A stretch of 64,000 bases of DNA. Source: Prinia subflava. Taxonomy: Eukaryota > Chordata > Aves > Passeriformes > Cisticolidae. Below are positions 25,713-37,560 of this stretch, piece by piece. Positions within the stretch are counted from its first letter, which is position 1, and each line of letters begins with the position of its first letter. Location of the stretch: assembly GCF_021018805.1 (NCBI RefSeq), contig NC_086249.1, forward strand, positions 80,192,472 through 80,256,471, read 5' to 3'. The position numbers and the translations under genes were made by a program. A model generated the notes under the pieces. That model saw only the letters and a program-made list of their open reading frames with translations. It did no database searches and was not told the DNA's origin.

Positions 25713-25986
25713 CTCGGTCCTCCCAACACACGGGTTGTTTGGTTGATTGAAGCCGATGTGCGACAGCCCTGACAGCCTCTGTGCGGGCTGGGAGGCGCTG
25801 GGGGCAGTCAGAGCCCGGCGGCTCCGGGCACTCCCGCGGCGGCTCTCGGCTTTCACCGCCGCCCCGGCGCTGTCCGTGGTGCTGAATCCCCCGGAGCCTG
25901 CCGGCCTCCGACCGACCTGAACCGCGAGAGGGAGCGTGGGCAGCAACAGAACGAAAGGAAAAATAACACTTTTACGGGAAAGCCGA
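25713..25986. promoter_or_regulatory. Isolated small CpG island with an RE1 site
   Basis: About 28 CpG dinucleotides fall in some 270 bp, while kilobases on either side are AT-rich and nearly CpG-free. No recognised gene starts here. The island contains the RE1/NRSE listed separately. A 109-codon frame on the minus strand (25617-25946) crosses it but resembles nothing I recognise. It may be a distal regulatory island for SLC5A7 or the promoter of an unannotated, possibly non-coding, transcript. Confidence 0.75.
25866..25886 (-). promoter_or_regulatory. RE1/NRSE site (REST/NRSF binding site)
   Basis: Read on the minus strand the 21 bases are TTCAGCACC, then AC, then GGACAGCGCC. This matches the RE1 consensus I know at every position, including both half-sites and their spacing. 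REST is a zinc-finger repressor that silences neuronal genes in non-neuronal cells through this motif. It lies about 12.3 kb upstream of the start codon of SLC5A7, a cholinergic-neuron gene. The motif is directly seen; its target is inferred. Confidence 0.85.
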
Positions 25987-26195
25987 TGAACTTTTGGTGT
26001 AAATTTTAGTGAGAAAAATCTCGTTTCAAAATTATTTAATTAACCTATAATAATTCATATACATATAAGAATTGAAAATAATCAACCATTTAGTAATTTT
26101 TCTATTACTATAAATACCAACATAATTCTTTGTCCCAGTTTATATTTCTTAGAATAAAGCACAAAGTCAGTCTGTAAATTGCAAAAGACATGTTC

Positions 26196-26214
26196 AAAAA
26201 AAAAAAAAAAAAAA
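26196..26214. repeat. Poly(A) tract (19 A)
   Basis: An uninterrupted run of 19 A followed by GAAAAG. There is no clear retroposon beside it. Confidence 0.9.
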
Positions 26215-27039
26215 GAAAAGAAAAATTAATTCTAAAGGACAAAAGCCTTTGGCTTTTTTTTACTTTTTTCCCATATGTTGATATTTTTGATTACTCTGTG
26301 AAGAGAGGAAGTGACCTGTTAAATCAGTATATAACCATATTTACTGGTTAAGCCAGTACACAAGCACAAGACACTCTATTGAAGCCCTAAGTCAGAGTCA
26401 GGAGGCGAGCAGGAAGGGCTGCTGAGTTTCAGAAGAGCCTGTCATTCATTGATATAAGTTTCATCAGTTTTGCAGGTGAATCCCTTCCTTTTATATTGTT
26501 TGAAAGTTATTCTAGGTTTGCAATCTTCTGCTAAAGCCCACAAGGTATTTTTCTTGTTCTCATTACTTCTAACAGCTGGATGGATAGCCTGTATACCACA
26601 GAGTGTGCAATAAATAATGAATCACTTTGAAACATTGCTTTCATGAAAAGTCACATACAAATATGATGTTTACTTGTAATTTGTTTACAGTATAAAAACA
26701 CTAGCTGAAAGGGTGACTTCCCAATAAATCTGCTAGAGTACAGGGTAATGGAGCCTAGCTTCTTTCCTTTTCTTATTTTTTAAATTTTTCACCTCAGCTA
26801 ATTTATGAGGTCTTTCCAAAATCATACTCTAAGGCTTCTTTTTTAGCAAATTCCTCCAGTGAAATGCATCCATGGAATTGTCACAAGTTTTTCCAATTTT
26901 TAATATCAGTTTTTCCCAGTTTCAATTCCATAAGCAACAAGTAATAGAAAAATACCAGCTTTCATGATATTTACGTTTGCTTCCCACATGTGTCAAAGCA
27001 CTGATACTGTAAGGATCAGTTAGTGAGCTCAGTTCTTTC

Positions 27040-27055
27040 TTTTTTTTTTTTTTTT
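27040..27055. repeat. Poly(T) tract (16 T)
   Basis: An uninterrupted run of T in AT-rich intergenic DNA, with no recognisable retroposon adjoining it. Confidence 0.85.
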
Positions 27056-27344
27056 CCTTCATAAATAAAGCAATAGAAGTAATTATTATTAAAAGTAGAA
27101 CTAATCAATACTGCTGAAGAACGTTGTCCTGAAAGTGTCAGTTTCAGCAGAGCTTTAGTAACATTCATGTATTTTAAACCAGATACTTAAGCCTTTTACA
27201 GATTCACAGACTGGTTTCACAGCAACACAAGCTTTTTTTCTTGACCTGCTCTGACTGAGGTCTGCAGGAACCACAGATCTTGAAAGGTCACATTCTCCAA
27301 CTCTCGAGCACATCAAGATTAGCAACTGGCCACAATTATGATGA

Positions 27345-27378
27345 TGAAGTGTGGGGTTTTGACACACCCCACACTTCA
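27345..27378. repeat. Perfect 13-bp inverted repeat with 8-nt loop
   Basis: TGAAGTGTGGGGT is followed after TTTGACAC by its exact reverse complement ACCCCACACTTCA. A transcript of either strand would form a stable, GC-rich hairpin here. Confidence 0.85.
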
Positions 27379-28584
27379 CAGAGAACCTTGAATACCTTGA
27401 CAACAGCACCAAGAGCCCAAGAATTAGTGACAGGTACAAGATTTTCTGGTCAATATTGGCCATTCTAAACTCAAACTCTACTTCCAAAATCTTTCTTTCT
27501 GTGATCAGAGGCTCTTTTATCAAGTATTCTCTGTCTCACAACTGGAATATTTTGGTCAGTTACACTCTGCTTTGCAGATCAAGGGTCCTGTAACAAATCT
27601 ATGGCATTTGAGGACTCCATTTCATTTCCATAATTCACTATTTTTTACATACTGTTAGAAGTTTCACTGAAGTCAGTTACAGTAATTCTGCCAGGCTGTG
27701 AAGCAGCCTCTTTGAATTGGGATTATAGGCTTACTGATATACAGAAGATACAAGATATTATTTGTAATTTTATCCAAATAGATTTGTGTGCTAAAAGATT
27801 TCTTACTACATTTTTAATACATATTTAGATCAGATAAACACTGAAAAAAAAAAGGGGTTGGATGAAAAGCATTCTTAAATGAAAGAGGAGATAAAACATT
27901 TTTGTCCACAGCCAAGAACTTTTCAATAAAAACATTTTTCAGCTTTGACTTATCTGTTTCAATATATCTGTAGGTACTGAGATTCAGAGTTAAAGAAGTT
28001 TGTAAATATATTAGAGGAACCACTGAAATCCACAGGATTGTCATAATGAGCAATTAGTTATCCATAGGAGAACTTGAATTACTGAAAGTAGAGCCAAACT
28101 GACACATAGTGATACAACCATTAAATAGTGATAGGAATGGACATATAAACAGATAATTCTCTGTTTTAAATAGATGTCATTACAGATACTGTAAACAAGA
28201 TACTTGTACCTAAGAAGCACTGACTAAAACAAATGACAAAGTGATGAACACAGAAGAAAGAATAATGCCTTGTGTCAGATACATCTGTGTATAAGGGCTA
28301 CAAAATGCCCAAACACTTGAATCCCCTGAACTGAGATAAATATGTTTATATTGTATCCTTTAAAAGGTCCAGGTTATTCTGTTAATCCAGTTGTCTTCCC
28401 TTTCTGTTCCAAATAATTTGAAATTGCTTCAAAAGGAAGAGTTTTTCTTGAAATTGGAGGAACTTTTTAAATCCCATTGATTCAAACTTGTTTTAAAACA
28501 AGAAAAAATATTCCAGTCACCTTCAACTAAGTATTATGGTTCTGTGTTCAATAACAATTCTGAATGTGCATTAATAAAATAAAA

Positions 28585-28619
28585 AACAAACAAACAAACA
28601 AACAAACAAACAAACAAAC
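28585..28619. repeat. (CAAA)n microsatellite
   Basis: About eight perfect CAAA units follow an A-rich lead-in. A similar but interrupted CAAA/CAAAA tract is at about 63456-63488. Confidence 0.9.
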
Positions 28620-30380
28620 CGATCTACTTCTCTCACAAAGTTTGAAACCACTTAAAAATACTAACTTCTGACTAGAAAGGACTAGTGTCACTAGTGTCCC
28701 AGTGAAACTGGACATTATTTCAGACCAGAAGTATTGACTTCGTGAACCACATCATTAAATGTGTAGGTTTTCTGATTTGACAATTTTACATAAATTCAAG
28801 AAAAGTTTTATGAGACTTAACTACCATACAGCTTGCACTTAAACACTGTCTTTAAAAACTCCTGAGTACTCTGTCTAAGATTATGACTAAACCACAGACC
28901 CCATCTACATTTCCTTCACATTCCTCCAAGGATATATCTACTGTGATACCATTTTCCCACACTAATTACAGACACTCTTTTTAAATTCCTGGTAGCAGTA
29001 TATGTGCTTTTAAAATCACCTCCTATCAGTTGACATTGATGAGAGTAATTACTTCAAAGGTGATAAAAATCAGAATAATTTTACTATATGCTTTCAATTT
29101 GGCTGCAAATGCTATTTTAAACTCACTGACTTAACCGTAGAGAAATAATACATTTTCTATTTTTATTTAGACAGATTATTTAATTTGAAAATGCCAAATT
29201 GCATTTCTTGCAGATCACTTATAAATTAGATCACAGAATTAAGAAGCAGCTCTGAAATGTGCCCTGATGGCTCTATGCAGCTTACTGGCTGCTAAAAAGC
29301 TGACATTTTTAAAAATATTACTGGCTTTTACAGGAAGGATTTCCATTTTTCTTTTTCCTCTGTTCACCTATGCACTCTGTCTTGTTCATGTTTTTTAAGA
29401 AATCAGTATGTAGATACAGACTTTAATTTTCTTGAAAGAATGGAGTAAGAGAACTGAGATGAATGTTTGAAGAGACACTGGCCAATTTTAAAGACAGAAT
29501 TTAAAAGCTCTGTTGAAGGCAGGTATTATTTACTCTGAAAACTTTAGAAGCCTGAACAAGCATGGTAATATCATGGTTTAGTGGGTTTCTCCCTGTCAAT
29601 GGCTGACCATCTATATATGCTTATTTTTCATTGTGGAAAAAAAAGGTGTTAGTTTTAATTACATTTTATGTGGTTTCCACAAGCTAAGCAGATGTAGACT
29701 TTAATCAGGTTTCTGTAAATATTATACAGGAGAGCTAGGAGTTGTTTTGACAAGAATTCTGTTAAAAATTAGTTTGAAGCTGATACATTTCTCTTCTTTC
29801 TTGAGATTTGCTATTGACTGACACTAGTTTCAACGTTCCTGTTATTACAGAATATGCACACAGCAACAGACTAATTCATTGCCTGGATAGGGTCATTGGA
29901 CGTGTGTGGATATTTCAGCTATACTGCTCAAAAAATAGTGCTGTAAAAAAAATTTTTAAGGGTTTGGTTTCTCAAATTTTAAAATCCTCACAAAATCCAA
30001 TCAATTTTTCGAGATTTTTTCCTCAAAAAATCCTTTCTTCTTTAGCCAAAATATATGGACACAAGTGAAGAGAAGCTGAGTCCAAAGAGTGAATTTACTG
30101 ATAGCGATACCTGGGAGAACAGTTTTTCACCTTGTTCTCATTAGATATTTCCAAGGAAATTACCATAGTTTAATCACCATGGGATTTTCTTCAATTATTT
30201 TCGTGAGTTCCTACTTGGTCAAAATTATGCACTGAAAATCATGTTTGTCATAAGAACATGAGCACCATACCTAATAATAATAGTAACTTCTAAAGTAAAG
30301 ATTATATAGTATCTTTGGATCATAGTTAGCAAAATTTGGTTTCTGTATGGTTTACTTTCCTGCTTAGGATTTTTATTATT

Positions 30381-30424
30381 TGTTTTTATTTTTGTTTGGT
30401 TTTGTTTTTATTTTTGTTTGGTTT
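30381..30424. repeat. Tandem duplication of a 22-bp T-rich unit
   Basis: The two 22-bp halves are identical, each reading TGTTTTTATTTTTGTTTGGT plus TT. Confidence 0.85.
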
Positions 30425-32964
30425 TAATTCAATTTGCTTTCTAATTTCTTAGGAGATAGTGGTATCCATGGATTTATAAATATTATGTTACTCATCTGAA
30501 GTTCCTCATGAGAAAGAGCCAGTCATCAGAGGCTTTACCAAAATTCTAGATAGAAAGAAGTCCTATCAGAACAAAGTTCAAAGCAGCATAATGCTGCTGT
30601 TTTTCTAAACTCTTCTGAAGCTACTGTTGTAAAGGTCTCTTCCATGCTGTCACCAAAAAAAAAAAAAAAATCCTTCCTAAACTAAGTTTGAAAACTGAAA
30701 TGCATTCTTAACTTTGATATTTGTTTTCCAATACCACAACAGAAAATTTTCTAGTAAGTAATGCGCCATTTGAATCCATACAGGTTAACATCAAGCCAGA
30801 GGGCCAAGTAGCAAAATGTGTAAAACAGTTGAGCATGGATAAAACTCATATCTTTTTTTTCTTGCATCTTTTTCAGTTCAAACCCAAACTCACTACAAGC
30901 CATCTTCACCATGTGTCACAATTAGACACGAAAATAAAGATGCTTGACTCCAGCAGGTAGAAAAAATCAGAAGGCTAAAGCTTTATGGCAATTTCTTTCT
31001 GTCTTTTTATAGCTTGCTCTGCTAAAAAGACATGCCATTGGTCTGCAGGATGGACACCTCTCTCCATTAGTTAAGTAACACAAACAACACCTGGGAGAGA
31101 TGTTATTATGAGAAAAGGATATTGTTTACTCAGAAATGTTATGAGAAGAAAAAGTGTTTACACAAAGCTGCCTGAGAAAGGAGAAACTGCTGGAAACTCT
31201 CCCTTGGAAAAGCTAGCAATTCTCAGTTTTCAGATTATCAAACTCAAAACCATTTTCAGAATGTTTATATAGTTAGTAATGGCTCCAAAAGTGGTTCAGA
31301 AACTTATCTCCTTCCTTTGCTTTCTCCTTTTGCTCTGAGATCTCTTGTGATATGAGACTTGATTGTCTCCAAGATCTGCAAACAGACCTGTGGCCCACTT
31401 GTGCATCAGTGTGCTCATGGCTGTGTGGCTTCATTTGCTGGGGTGAAGCACTGGCAGCCTCCACTCACCACACTTCTCTTTCTGCTCTGGGGTTTACTCG
31501 GTTTTCTGTCTCCTGTGTGAATGAAAATTACTAATTTGCAAGAACATAATGCTCATGTAAGCATGTTCCTTCTTTCCTGGATATGTGATTGTCCACTGAC
31601 ACAGTATAAGTTGTCATACAAGGTGAATTATAAATGGTAGAAGTGCTGGCCTGTAGCTGAGGGTGTTCCTATGCCAACTGTCCACCAGTTCAAAGGCCCT
31701 TTGCTGTGAGCTTGATAAATGATGGGTCTCCATTCAGATAGATTTATTGCTCAGGGACAGATTTCCCCAGAAATCCAATAAGCATTTCAATCAACTTGAT
31801 CTCATTTAGTTCATGGTATTCAGAGAAAGGTGGATCTCTGGTTTATCTACTCCCCTTTATTGAGACTAACTCACTGTTTTTTTTTAAAAAATCAAAATAA
31901 TGGCATACATTACTTTTGAATAGGTTGCCAAACCTATTTAGCATTATGTCTTATATTAAGAACCCATAGTTTGCATTCTAGTTTTATTTTGTTACGGTTA
32001 ATTTGCTTATTTCTCATGTTGTTCACTGATGCTGATCAGCAATGCAGGAAAGAATAAAGGAAAATATACAGATTCTGCATCAGTGTCTTCACTTTACAAT
32101 ACATTTACTTAGCACTTACTGCAGTTTTGATGGAGTTTTGATGTCACTGGCTTCTGGAAACAACTGGTAATATCAGTATTCAATAATTATATTAATGCAC
32201 AACTTCCTTACTTTCTTCATTTTAATCAGTATAGTTCAAATACAAGAGTTCACCATAAAGCAGTATATCTTTGATCTGATTTGCTCTTATTTACAAAGTA
32301 AAACAGGAAAAATGCAATACAGATAGTGCCAGAGAAAGAAAAATTCGAACACCCTTTATTTTCTCTTTCAATCCCTTAATTTCAATTTTTTTAATGACAG
32401 CTTTCTTACAACAGGTATCCAAAATCTAATTCAGTTCAGTTTGCCTGAAATTTCTCACAATAAAAGGCTTATATTTAATTCCATACAACTTTTCCAGGCA
32501 CCAGGCTACAAGCTGAAATTTTTCATGCCAGATGTCTGACTTAGATTGAATATTGATTTTCTTTTCTTCAGAACTTCAGAAAAAAACAAAGCCAAACAAA
32601 ACATTAGTTGCTTCTGAGATTTGCATAAAGCAGAAACAAAAATTGACTGCTCCTATCTTTTAAATATAAAATCTATACAATGTTGTCACGTATTCCCTTA
32701 GTGTGCCTTGTAGATAAAATTACCTGTATTTTTGAAGCACTAATTCTTTGCACCAGAGAAACCTGGAGAAAATCACCAGTATTATTTTCATTGCAAAGTT
32801 TGAATGAAATGTACTTGTAAGGCCACATGGTTAATGAGAAATATAAAAAGAAATAGTGAAGATTAACTCTTATTGGAAGAGACAGGCAAAGAAAAATAGT
32901 ATGTGATTATGCAGTTAAAGACTCAAAAAGTACACAGACAAGAGGTCTCTTAAGATAAGCTAAG

Positions 32965-32989
32965 ATACCTTAAGATAATCTTAAGGTAT
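32965..32989. repeat. Perfect 12-bp inverted repeat with 1-nt centre
   Basis: ATACCTTAAGAT, then A, then ATCTTAAGGTAT. It is set among further copies of TTAAGAT, as if local duplication in both directions made it. Confidence 0.85.
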
Positions 32990-34234
32990 TAAGATTTCGC
33001 ACACAGTCTTAGCTCTTCTTCTCTTGTGTTTTTAAGTATTAAGCTTTAGATTCTTAAAATTCTTTGTTTTGTTCTGCTTTTTTGTTTTGTTCTAAAACTG
33101 TCTGGAACTATAGCACAGTATTAAAAAGTACATCACATAGCATTTGTCACAGTACTAAAAAGTCTGTTTCTTTGACACCTTATCCAGTTTACTATCGAAA
33201 GAGTCTACAGTGATCTACACTGTCTGGAATCCTAAAAGCTCAGAACTGCAGCTGTATCTTCCCAGCAAGGTAACCAGGGACTGCAAATAACTATCAAATA
33301 TATCTTCCAAAAGAACTCTCATCCAGGTGGGGTTTTTGTGAGCTGTTGAGCAAATGGACAGATAATCTCTTTGGGAACGCCATGGTAATCAAGAAACAGC
33401 GGAAGGAATCTAAGATGGATACTACCCCAAAAACTGCAAGATAGAGAGGCCCTTTTTTTAGAGTCATTCTACATAAACCTTTCTGTAAGTGTCAGGAAAA
33501 CTCTAAATACAGACCTTAAACTGAGCTGTAGTAAAAGCTTTTTTTATTAAGGGATCACATCTCAAAACTTTGGTATTTGTTAGTTGTTGTTGTTGTTGTT
33601 TGTTTTTTCTTAAGAATAAAAGTGCTTTTATGTAACTCTGTAATCCAAAATCATAAAATGCATATTTACATCATGAAAATTTAAAACATAGAAATCTACG
33701 AAAAAACAGAACTTTGCTTCAAAAATTATATAGCCATATAGATAACTATTGTTTAGATGTCCTACATCATCACTTAAACCTGTGACTTCTTTAATATTGT
33801 GAGTTACAGCCCTCCACATAAATGTTTACTGGAAGTAGACTTCAGTTTCTGTCCCTCACATTTCCTATTATTCAAACTCCTCTGAGAGACCAACTAGCAG
33901 GAAGCATTAAAAAACAAAACTGGGTGACTGTGTAGCTTAATTTTCCCTAAATTTTTTTTTTTTTTAATCAGCTCAATTAGTTCTGTCCAGGGTGACCTTT
34001 TCCCAAGCAAAGTCTCAGTGATGGATATAGATTTAAAAATTAAAACATCTGTTCTATTACCAAGAGGGAGTCCAAAAGACTGTATGTGGGCTCAATAAAT
34101 CTTTGTAAATATTGTAACATTTCAGCTTAAAAAACAGGTATTGTACATGAAAGCTAATTTGCATTGTTTCCACGAAACCCTCCTTAATAGCTGTATCAAA
34201 AATGTAATTAAAAGGAGTCCATGTCAACTTCCAT

Positions 34235-34326
34235 AAAATTGTAGAATGGTTTGGGTTGGAATGGACCTCAAAGATCATTTAGTTTCAATCCCCCTCCCAT
34301 GAGCAGGGACACCTTCTACCAGAAAG
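34235..34326 (-). mobile_element. CR1 LINE 3' tip
   Basis: AATTGTAGAATGGTTTGGGT, then TGGAATGGACCTCAAAGATC and a GAGCAGGGACACCTTCTACC block, reads as the reverse complement of a CR1 3' end. About 90 bp remain. Confidence 0.85.
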
Positions 34327-36958
34327 TGTGTCCTTTCTTAAATATAAATAAAACTAAGTTTCAGGATTTCTTTTCAAACAGCATATTTTCAAGCCATGCT
34401 CTTTTAAACAAGAAAATTATGTTTAGATGCAGTGCAATGGCTTTAGAAGACCAAAACTACCAATGTATTGTCTCTTTTCCTGGAAGAGATGACCTCAGTT
34501 CTAAGTGTTTTAGCAGCAGAAGTAATTCTCTTTGGAAATGTGGTCAGGTCTCATGTGGAATCAGTCTTGCAGTTGCATGAAATATCTCTAGCACCAAAGC
34601 ACATCTCTTCCCAAGGGACATAATATTTTGTGTACTCACTTGTGCACACTCTCAGATAGCATGAGGACTGAGCCCAGTGGGCTGTGGCTGATGGAGGCTG
34701 CTGGGGTGCAGCTGGCAGAATGCACAGAATGCATCCAGCATAGCACAGTCCTTTCCCAAAAGAAACCACTGGAAATCTACCTGATATTGTAGTCCTAGAT
34801 GAGAAAAGGAGGGATAGTAAATTACTAAATCAACTAATATTCACTAAAATAATTGTCTCAGTCCTTCTCAGCTACATTCAGGTAGCCCAAAGCTACATCA
34901 ACTAAAGGAATGGAAATCACATGAGAGGTTGTGTAATTTAACTTATTTGTAGTTAAGCAACCACAAGAGTAAAGTAGAAATGCAAGGCAGAGCCTGGAGA
35001 GAGTTGATTCATTGGGTGGACAGTTGCAAGTCATGCTAGAGCATCAAAGGGATAAAACTTATAACAAGAGTCTACATAAATTAAAAATAATAGGTGTTCA
35101 GGATTTGTTTTAATGAATTTCATTAAAATATAATTTATTTTAAATTAATTATTTTCTAGAAATAATTATAATTTTAAAAAAGTTTTCCCATTCCAGTTCC
35201 ATCAAAAAGTGTTAATATAACCCACTAAGTACAAAAGAAATTTGTTATAGTCTTTGCTGAAGATCAGAGTTGGGATTTAATTTCAGAAAGAATTTTTTTC
35301 TCTTTGGTTAGTATTATTTTAATTTGCCTAAGACAGGCTTGAGCCATGCTTTGCATTGTCATGTATTCTTTAAAATATTAAAGCTGAACGAAACCAGACT
35401 AAAATGTGATTAAAAATTTGTGTGAATTTAGTTTAACATCCGTTTTAGCATCCAAACATTTTCTATTGTATTTTAATTGCTAGAACTTGTTTTTTTTCTT
35501 CCTGAGACACCCTCATTGTTTCCAAGGAGATGTATGACTTCTACCTAGTATTTGTATATTAACCATATATATATAAAACACCTTTAAATACCTATTTGTG
35601 TTTCTGTTTAGGTGATTTCTGCTTAGGTGATGCCTTGATGCTCACCTGTATCTAAGATATGTCTCAGCTGCCTCCTATGGAGGAGGCTTTTACTGTGCAC
35701 TCCCAAGGCAAGCATTGCACCAGTAGAATCACTGAACAACCCATGAGTCTGGCTGACAAAAAAGGTAACATTTCCAACCTTTAATTCTTTGGCCACCTTT
35801 GTTTGGTTTCTCAGCTGAGGCCAGACCTGAAAGCGGTCTCATGCACACAATCAATTTATGAGTGCACAATAACAATTTATTGCCCGTGAGGCACATAATA
35901 AATGGCTGGGCCTAACGTGGAGTGATGTGCTCAGCAGTTCGTGAGCAGGCACACAAAGCTGCTCTGCTAGCCAAGCTGGCCAGGCAGTTGGCAAATACGC
36001 AGGAAAGTGCCAGCCCTTGGGCCGTTCTTTGCAGTGGGCTGAGCTTTTGTGAATTACCGCCTTTCTCCTCTCTGATCTTACACCTTCTCATATTGCAGTT
36101 TTCCTCTTGAATTTAGGATGATTTCAGATTTTCTGCTTCTAGTTGTTTTGCCAGTAGCAGTTCTGTACTCCTGTGGGCCCTTATTTCTACTTTTCAACTT
36201 GCATGAGCCAATGGTCCATGTTAACTGCTTCTCAAGAGTGGACAGAGAGTGCCACAGATCAGCATGACCTTTCCTTTGTCAAAAATGGGGTAAGGGCATA
36301 TGTGGGTCCTCTTTGCAGGTGTACCCTTATTCTCAGTACTTAGAAGCTCCCTGTCCAGCATCATTTGGAGACAGACAGCAAAAGTGCAAGCACAGGAAAG
36401 CTGGTGTGACCGCAGTTCTGCAGGTGAGGTTTATAAGAGGCATGGCAAAAATGGAGTCTCCCAAAGAACTAGCTGTCCCAGATCTGGGAAAGGCCAATGC
36501 ATGTTCAACCAGGTTTGGACGGGAGGTGTGGCAAAAGATGGTCCTGACCAGCCTCTCACAGACCATACCCTGGCTTGGTGCTTGCCAGTGCTAGGCCCAG
36601 GGGTGGCAAGGAAAGGCTGCCAGAGAGGGTGCACAGAGATCACCTTCCCTCTCCCTACCTCTGCTCTTTTCCCTTTCTCCATCGCTCTTTTCAGTATGTC
36701 TTTATAGCTCAGCCCTTTCTTTCCTTCCTCTTTCCCGTTGGTTCAATATGATCCTGTTCCTTCCTGCCTCCCCTCATTCCCTTTTGTCTTCTCACCTCAA
36801 TTTCACTTCCCAACCCCGCTTCCCTGCCATGACACGACAATCAGTCTCCCTTGAGTCATCCTAGCTTCCCCCCAACGTCCCCTATCACTCTGACGTCTTT
36901 CCCCCTTCCTCCCCCCAGCTCTGACGGACGCGGTCCTCTCACCCCACTGAACCCTCCT
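34327..36958. other. Upstream flank of the SLC5A7 CpG island
   Basis: AT-rich at first, then steadily more pyrimidine- and GC-rich from about 36000 to the CpG island. Overlapping frames at 36300-36707 occur on both strands and are not supported as genes. Confidence 0.5.
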
Positions 36959-36970
36959 CCTTTATAAAGG
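36959..36970. promoter_or_regulatory. Palindromic TATA-like element
   Basis: CCTTTATAAAGG is a perfect 12-bp palindrome holding a TATA-like core, about 30 bp before the dense part of the CpG island. It could position transcription starting near 36990-37000 on the + strand. Confidence 0.35.
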
Positions 36971-36989
36971 GATTTTCCTCTTTTTAATC

Positions 36990-37560
36990 CTCGAGACCCC
37001 CGTCGCAGCCTCAGCGCTCGGCGCACCGTCGGCACCGCTGGCCAAGAGACGATCTTCCCTTTGCTCCTTGCCTCCCCCCGCCAGCGGGAAAGCCCCGGGC
37101 GGGGACCAAGCTCCGGGCAGGGACGCGGCCCCCGCGGCTCGGCCCCGCCACGGCGCCGCGGGATGCGCGGGGGCTGCCGGGCGGCGGCGGAGCGCAGGTG
37201 GGCGCGGGCGGCTCTCGCTCCCGACGGCGCGGGGCGGGCGGGCGCTGCCAACGCGGGCGCGGGGCGGGGGCGCGGCCGCGCAGGGCGGCCCGGCGGAGCG
37301 CGGAGCCCCCGGAGGGAAGGAGGTAGGTAGGGAGGGAGGTAGGGAGGGAGGTAGGGCGGTAGGGCCGGCCCGGCCGGCTGCTGGCCCCGCCGGCGGAGCC
37401 CCGGAGCCGTCGGGAGCGCGGACGGGTCCTGCCGGCGCGGCTGTGCGAGAGCGAGCGCGGAGCGGCGGGGCCGGGATGGGGAGGGGGCTCCGGGAGAGGC
37501 TGGGCACGGGGCTGCCGCTGTCTGCCTCGCTCGGGAGTTTTCCCCGGCTGTAGTTCGTGT
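36990..37560 (+). promoter_or_regulatory. SLC5A7: CpG island, likely SLC5A7 promoter and non-coding first exon
   Basis: This is the most GC- and CpG-dense stretch in the window, set in AT-rich flanks 0.7-1.2 kb upstream of the SLC5A7 start codon. A TATA-like TTTATAAAG lies just before it at 36961-36969. Possible donors for a first exon are CGCAG/GTGGGC near 37197 and GGAG/GTAGGT near 37322. A GGTAGG/GGGAGG run at about 37316-37366 could form a G-quadruplex. Long frames on both strands here reflect scarcity of stop codons in GC-rich DNA. The island as such is certain; the start site and exon are inferred. Confidence 0.8.

Larger units (their letters stand above)
25987..34234. other. AT-rich intergenic stretch
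   Basis: Very AT-rich unique DNA with homopolymer runs, a CAAA microsatellite and two inverted repeats listed separately. No open frame above 122 codons and none with a familiar motif. Confidence 0.55.

Noticed and set aside
25617..25946. 109-codon minus strand frame over the orphan CpG island
   Set aside because: It is probably open because of GC richness and runs on into AT-rich DNA with no known motif. Kept only as part of the CpG-island observation.
27345..27378. MicroRNA precursor
   Set aside because: The stem is only 13 bp and pairing does not extend outward, too short for a Drosha substrate.
35659..35787. 42-codon frame beginning MSQLPPMEEAF with a donor-like GGTAAC at its end
   Set aside because: It is short, has no matching acceptor or neighbouring exon and no recognised homology.
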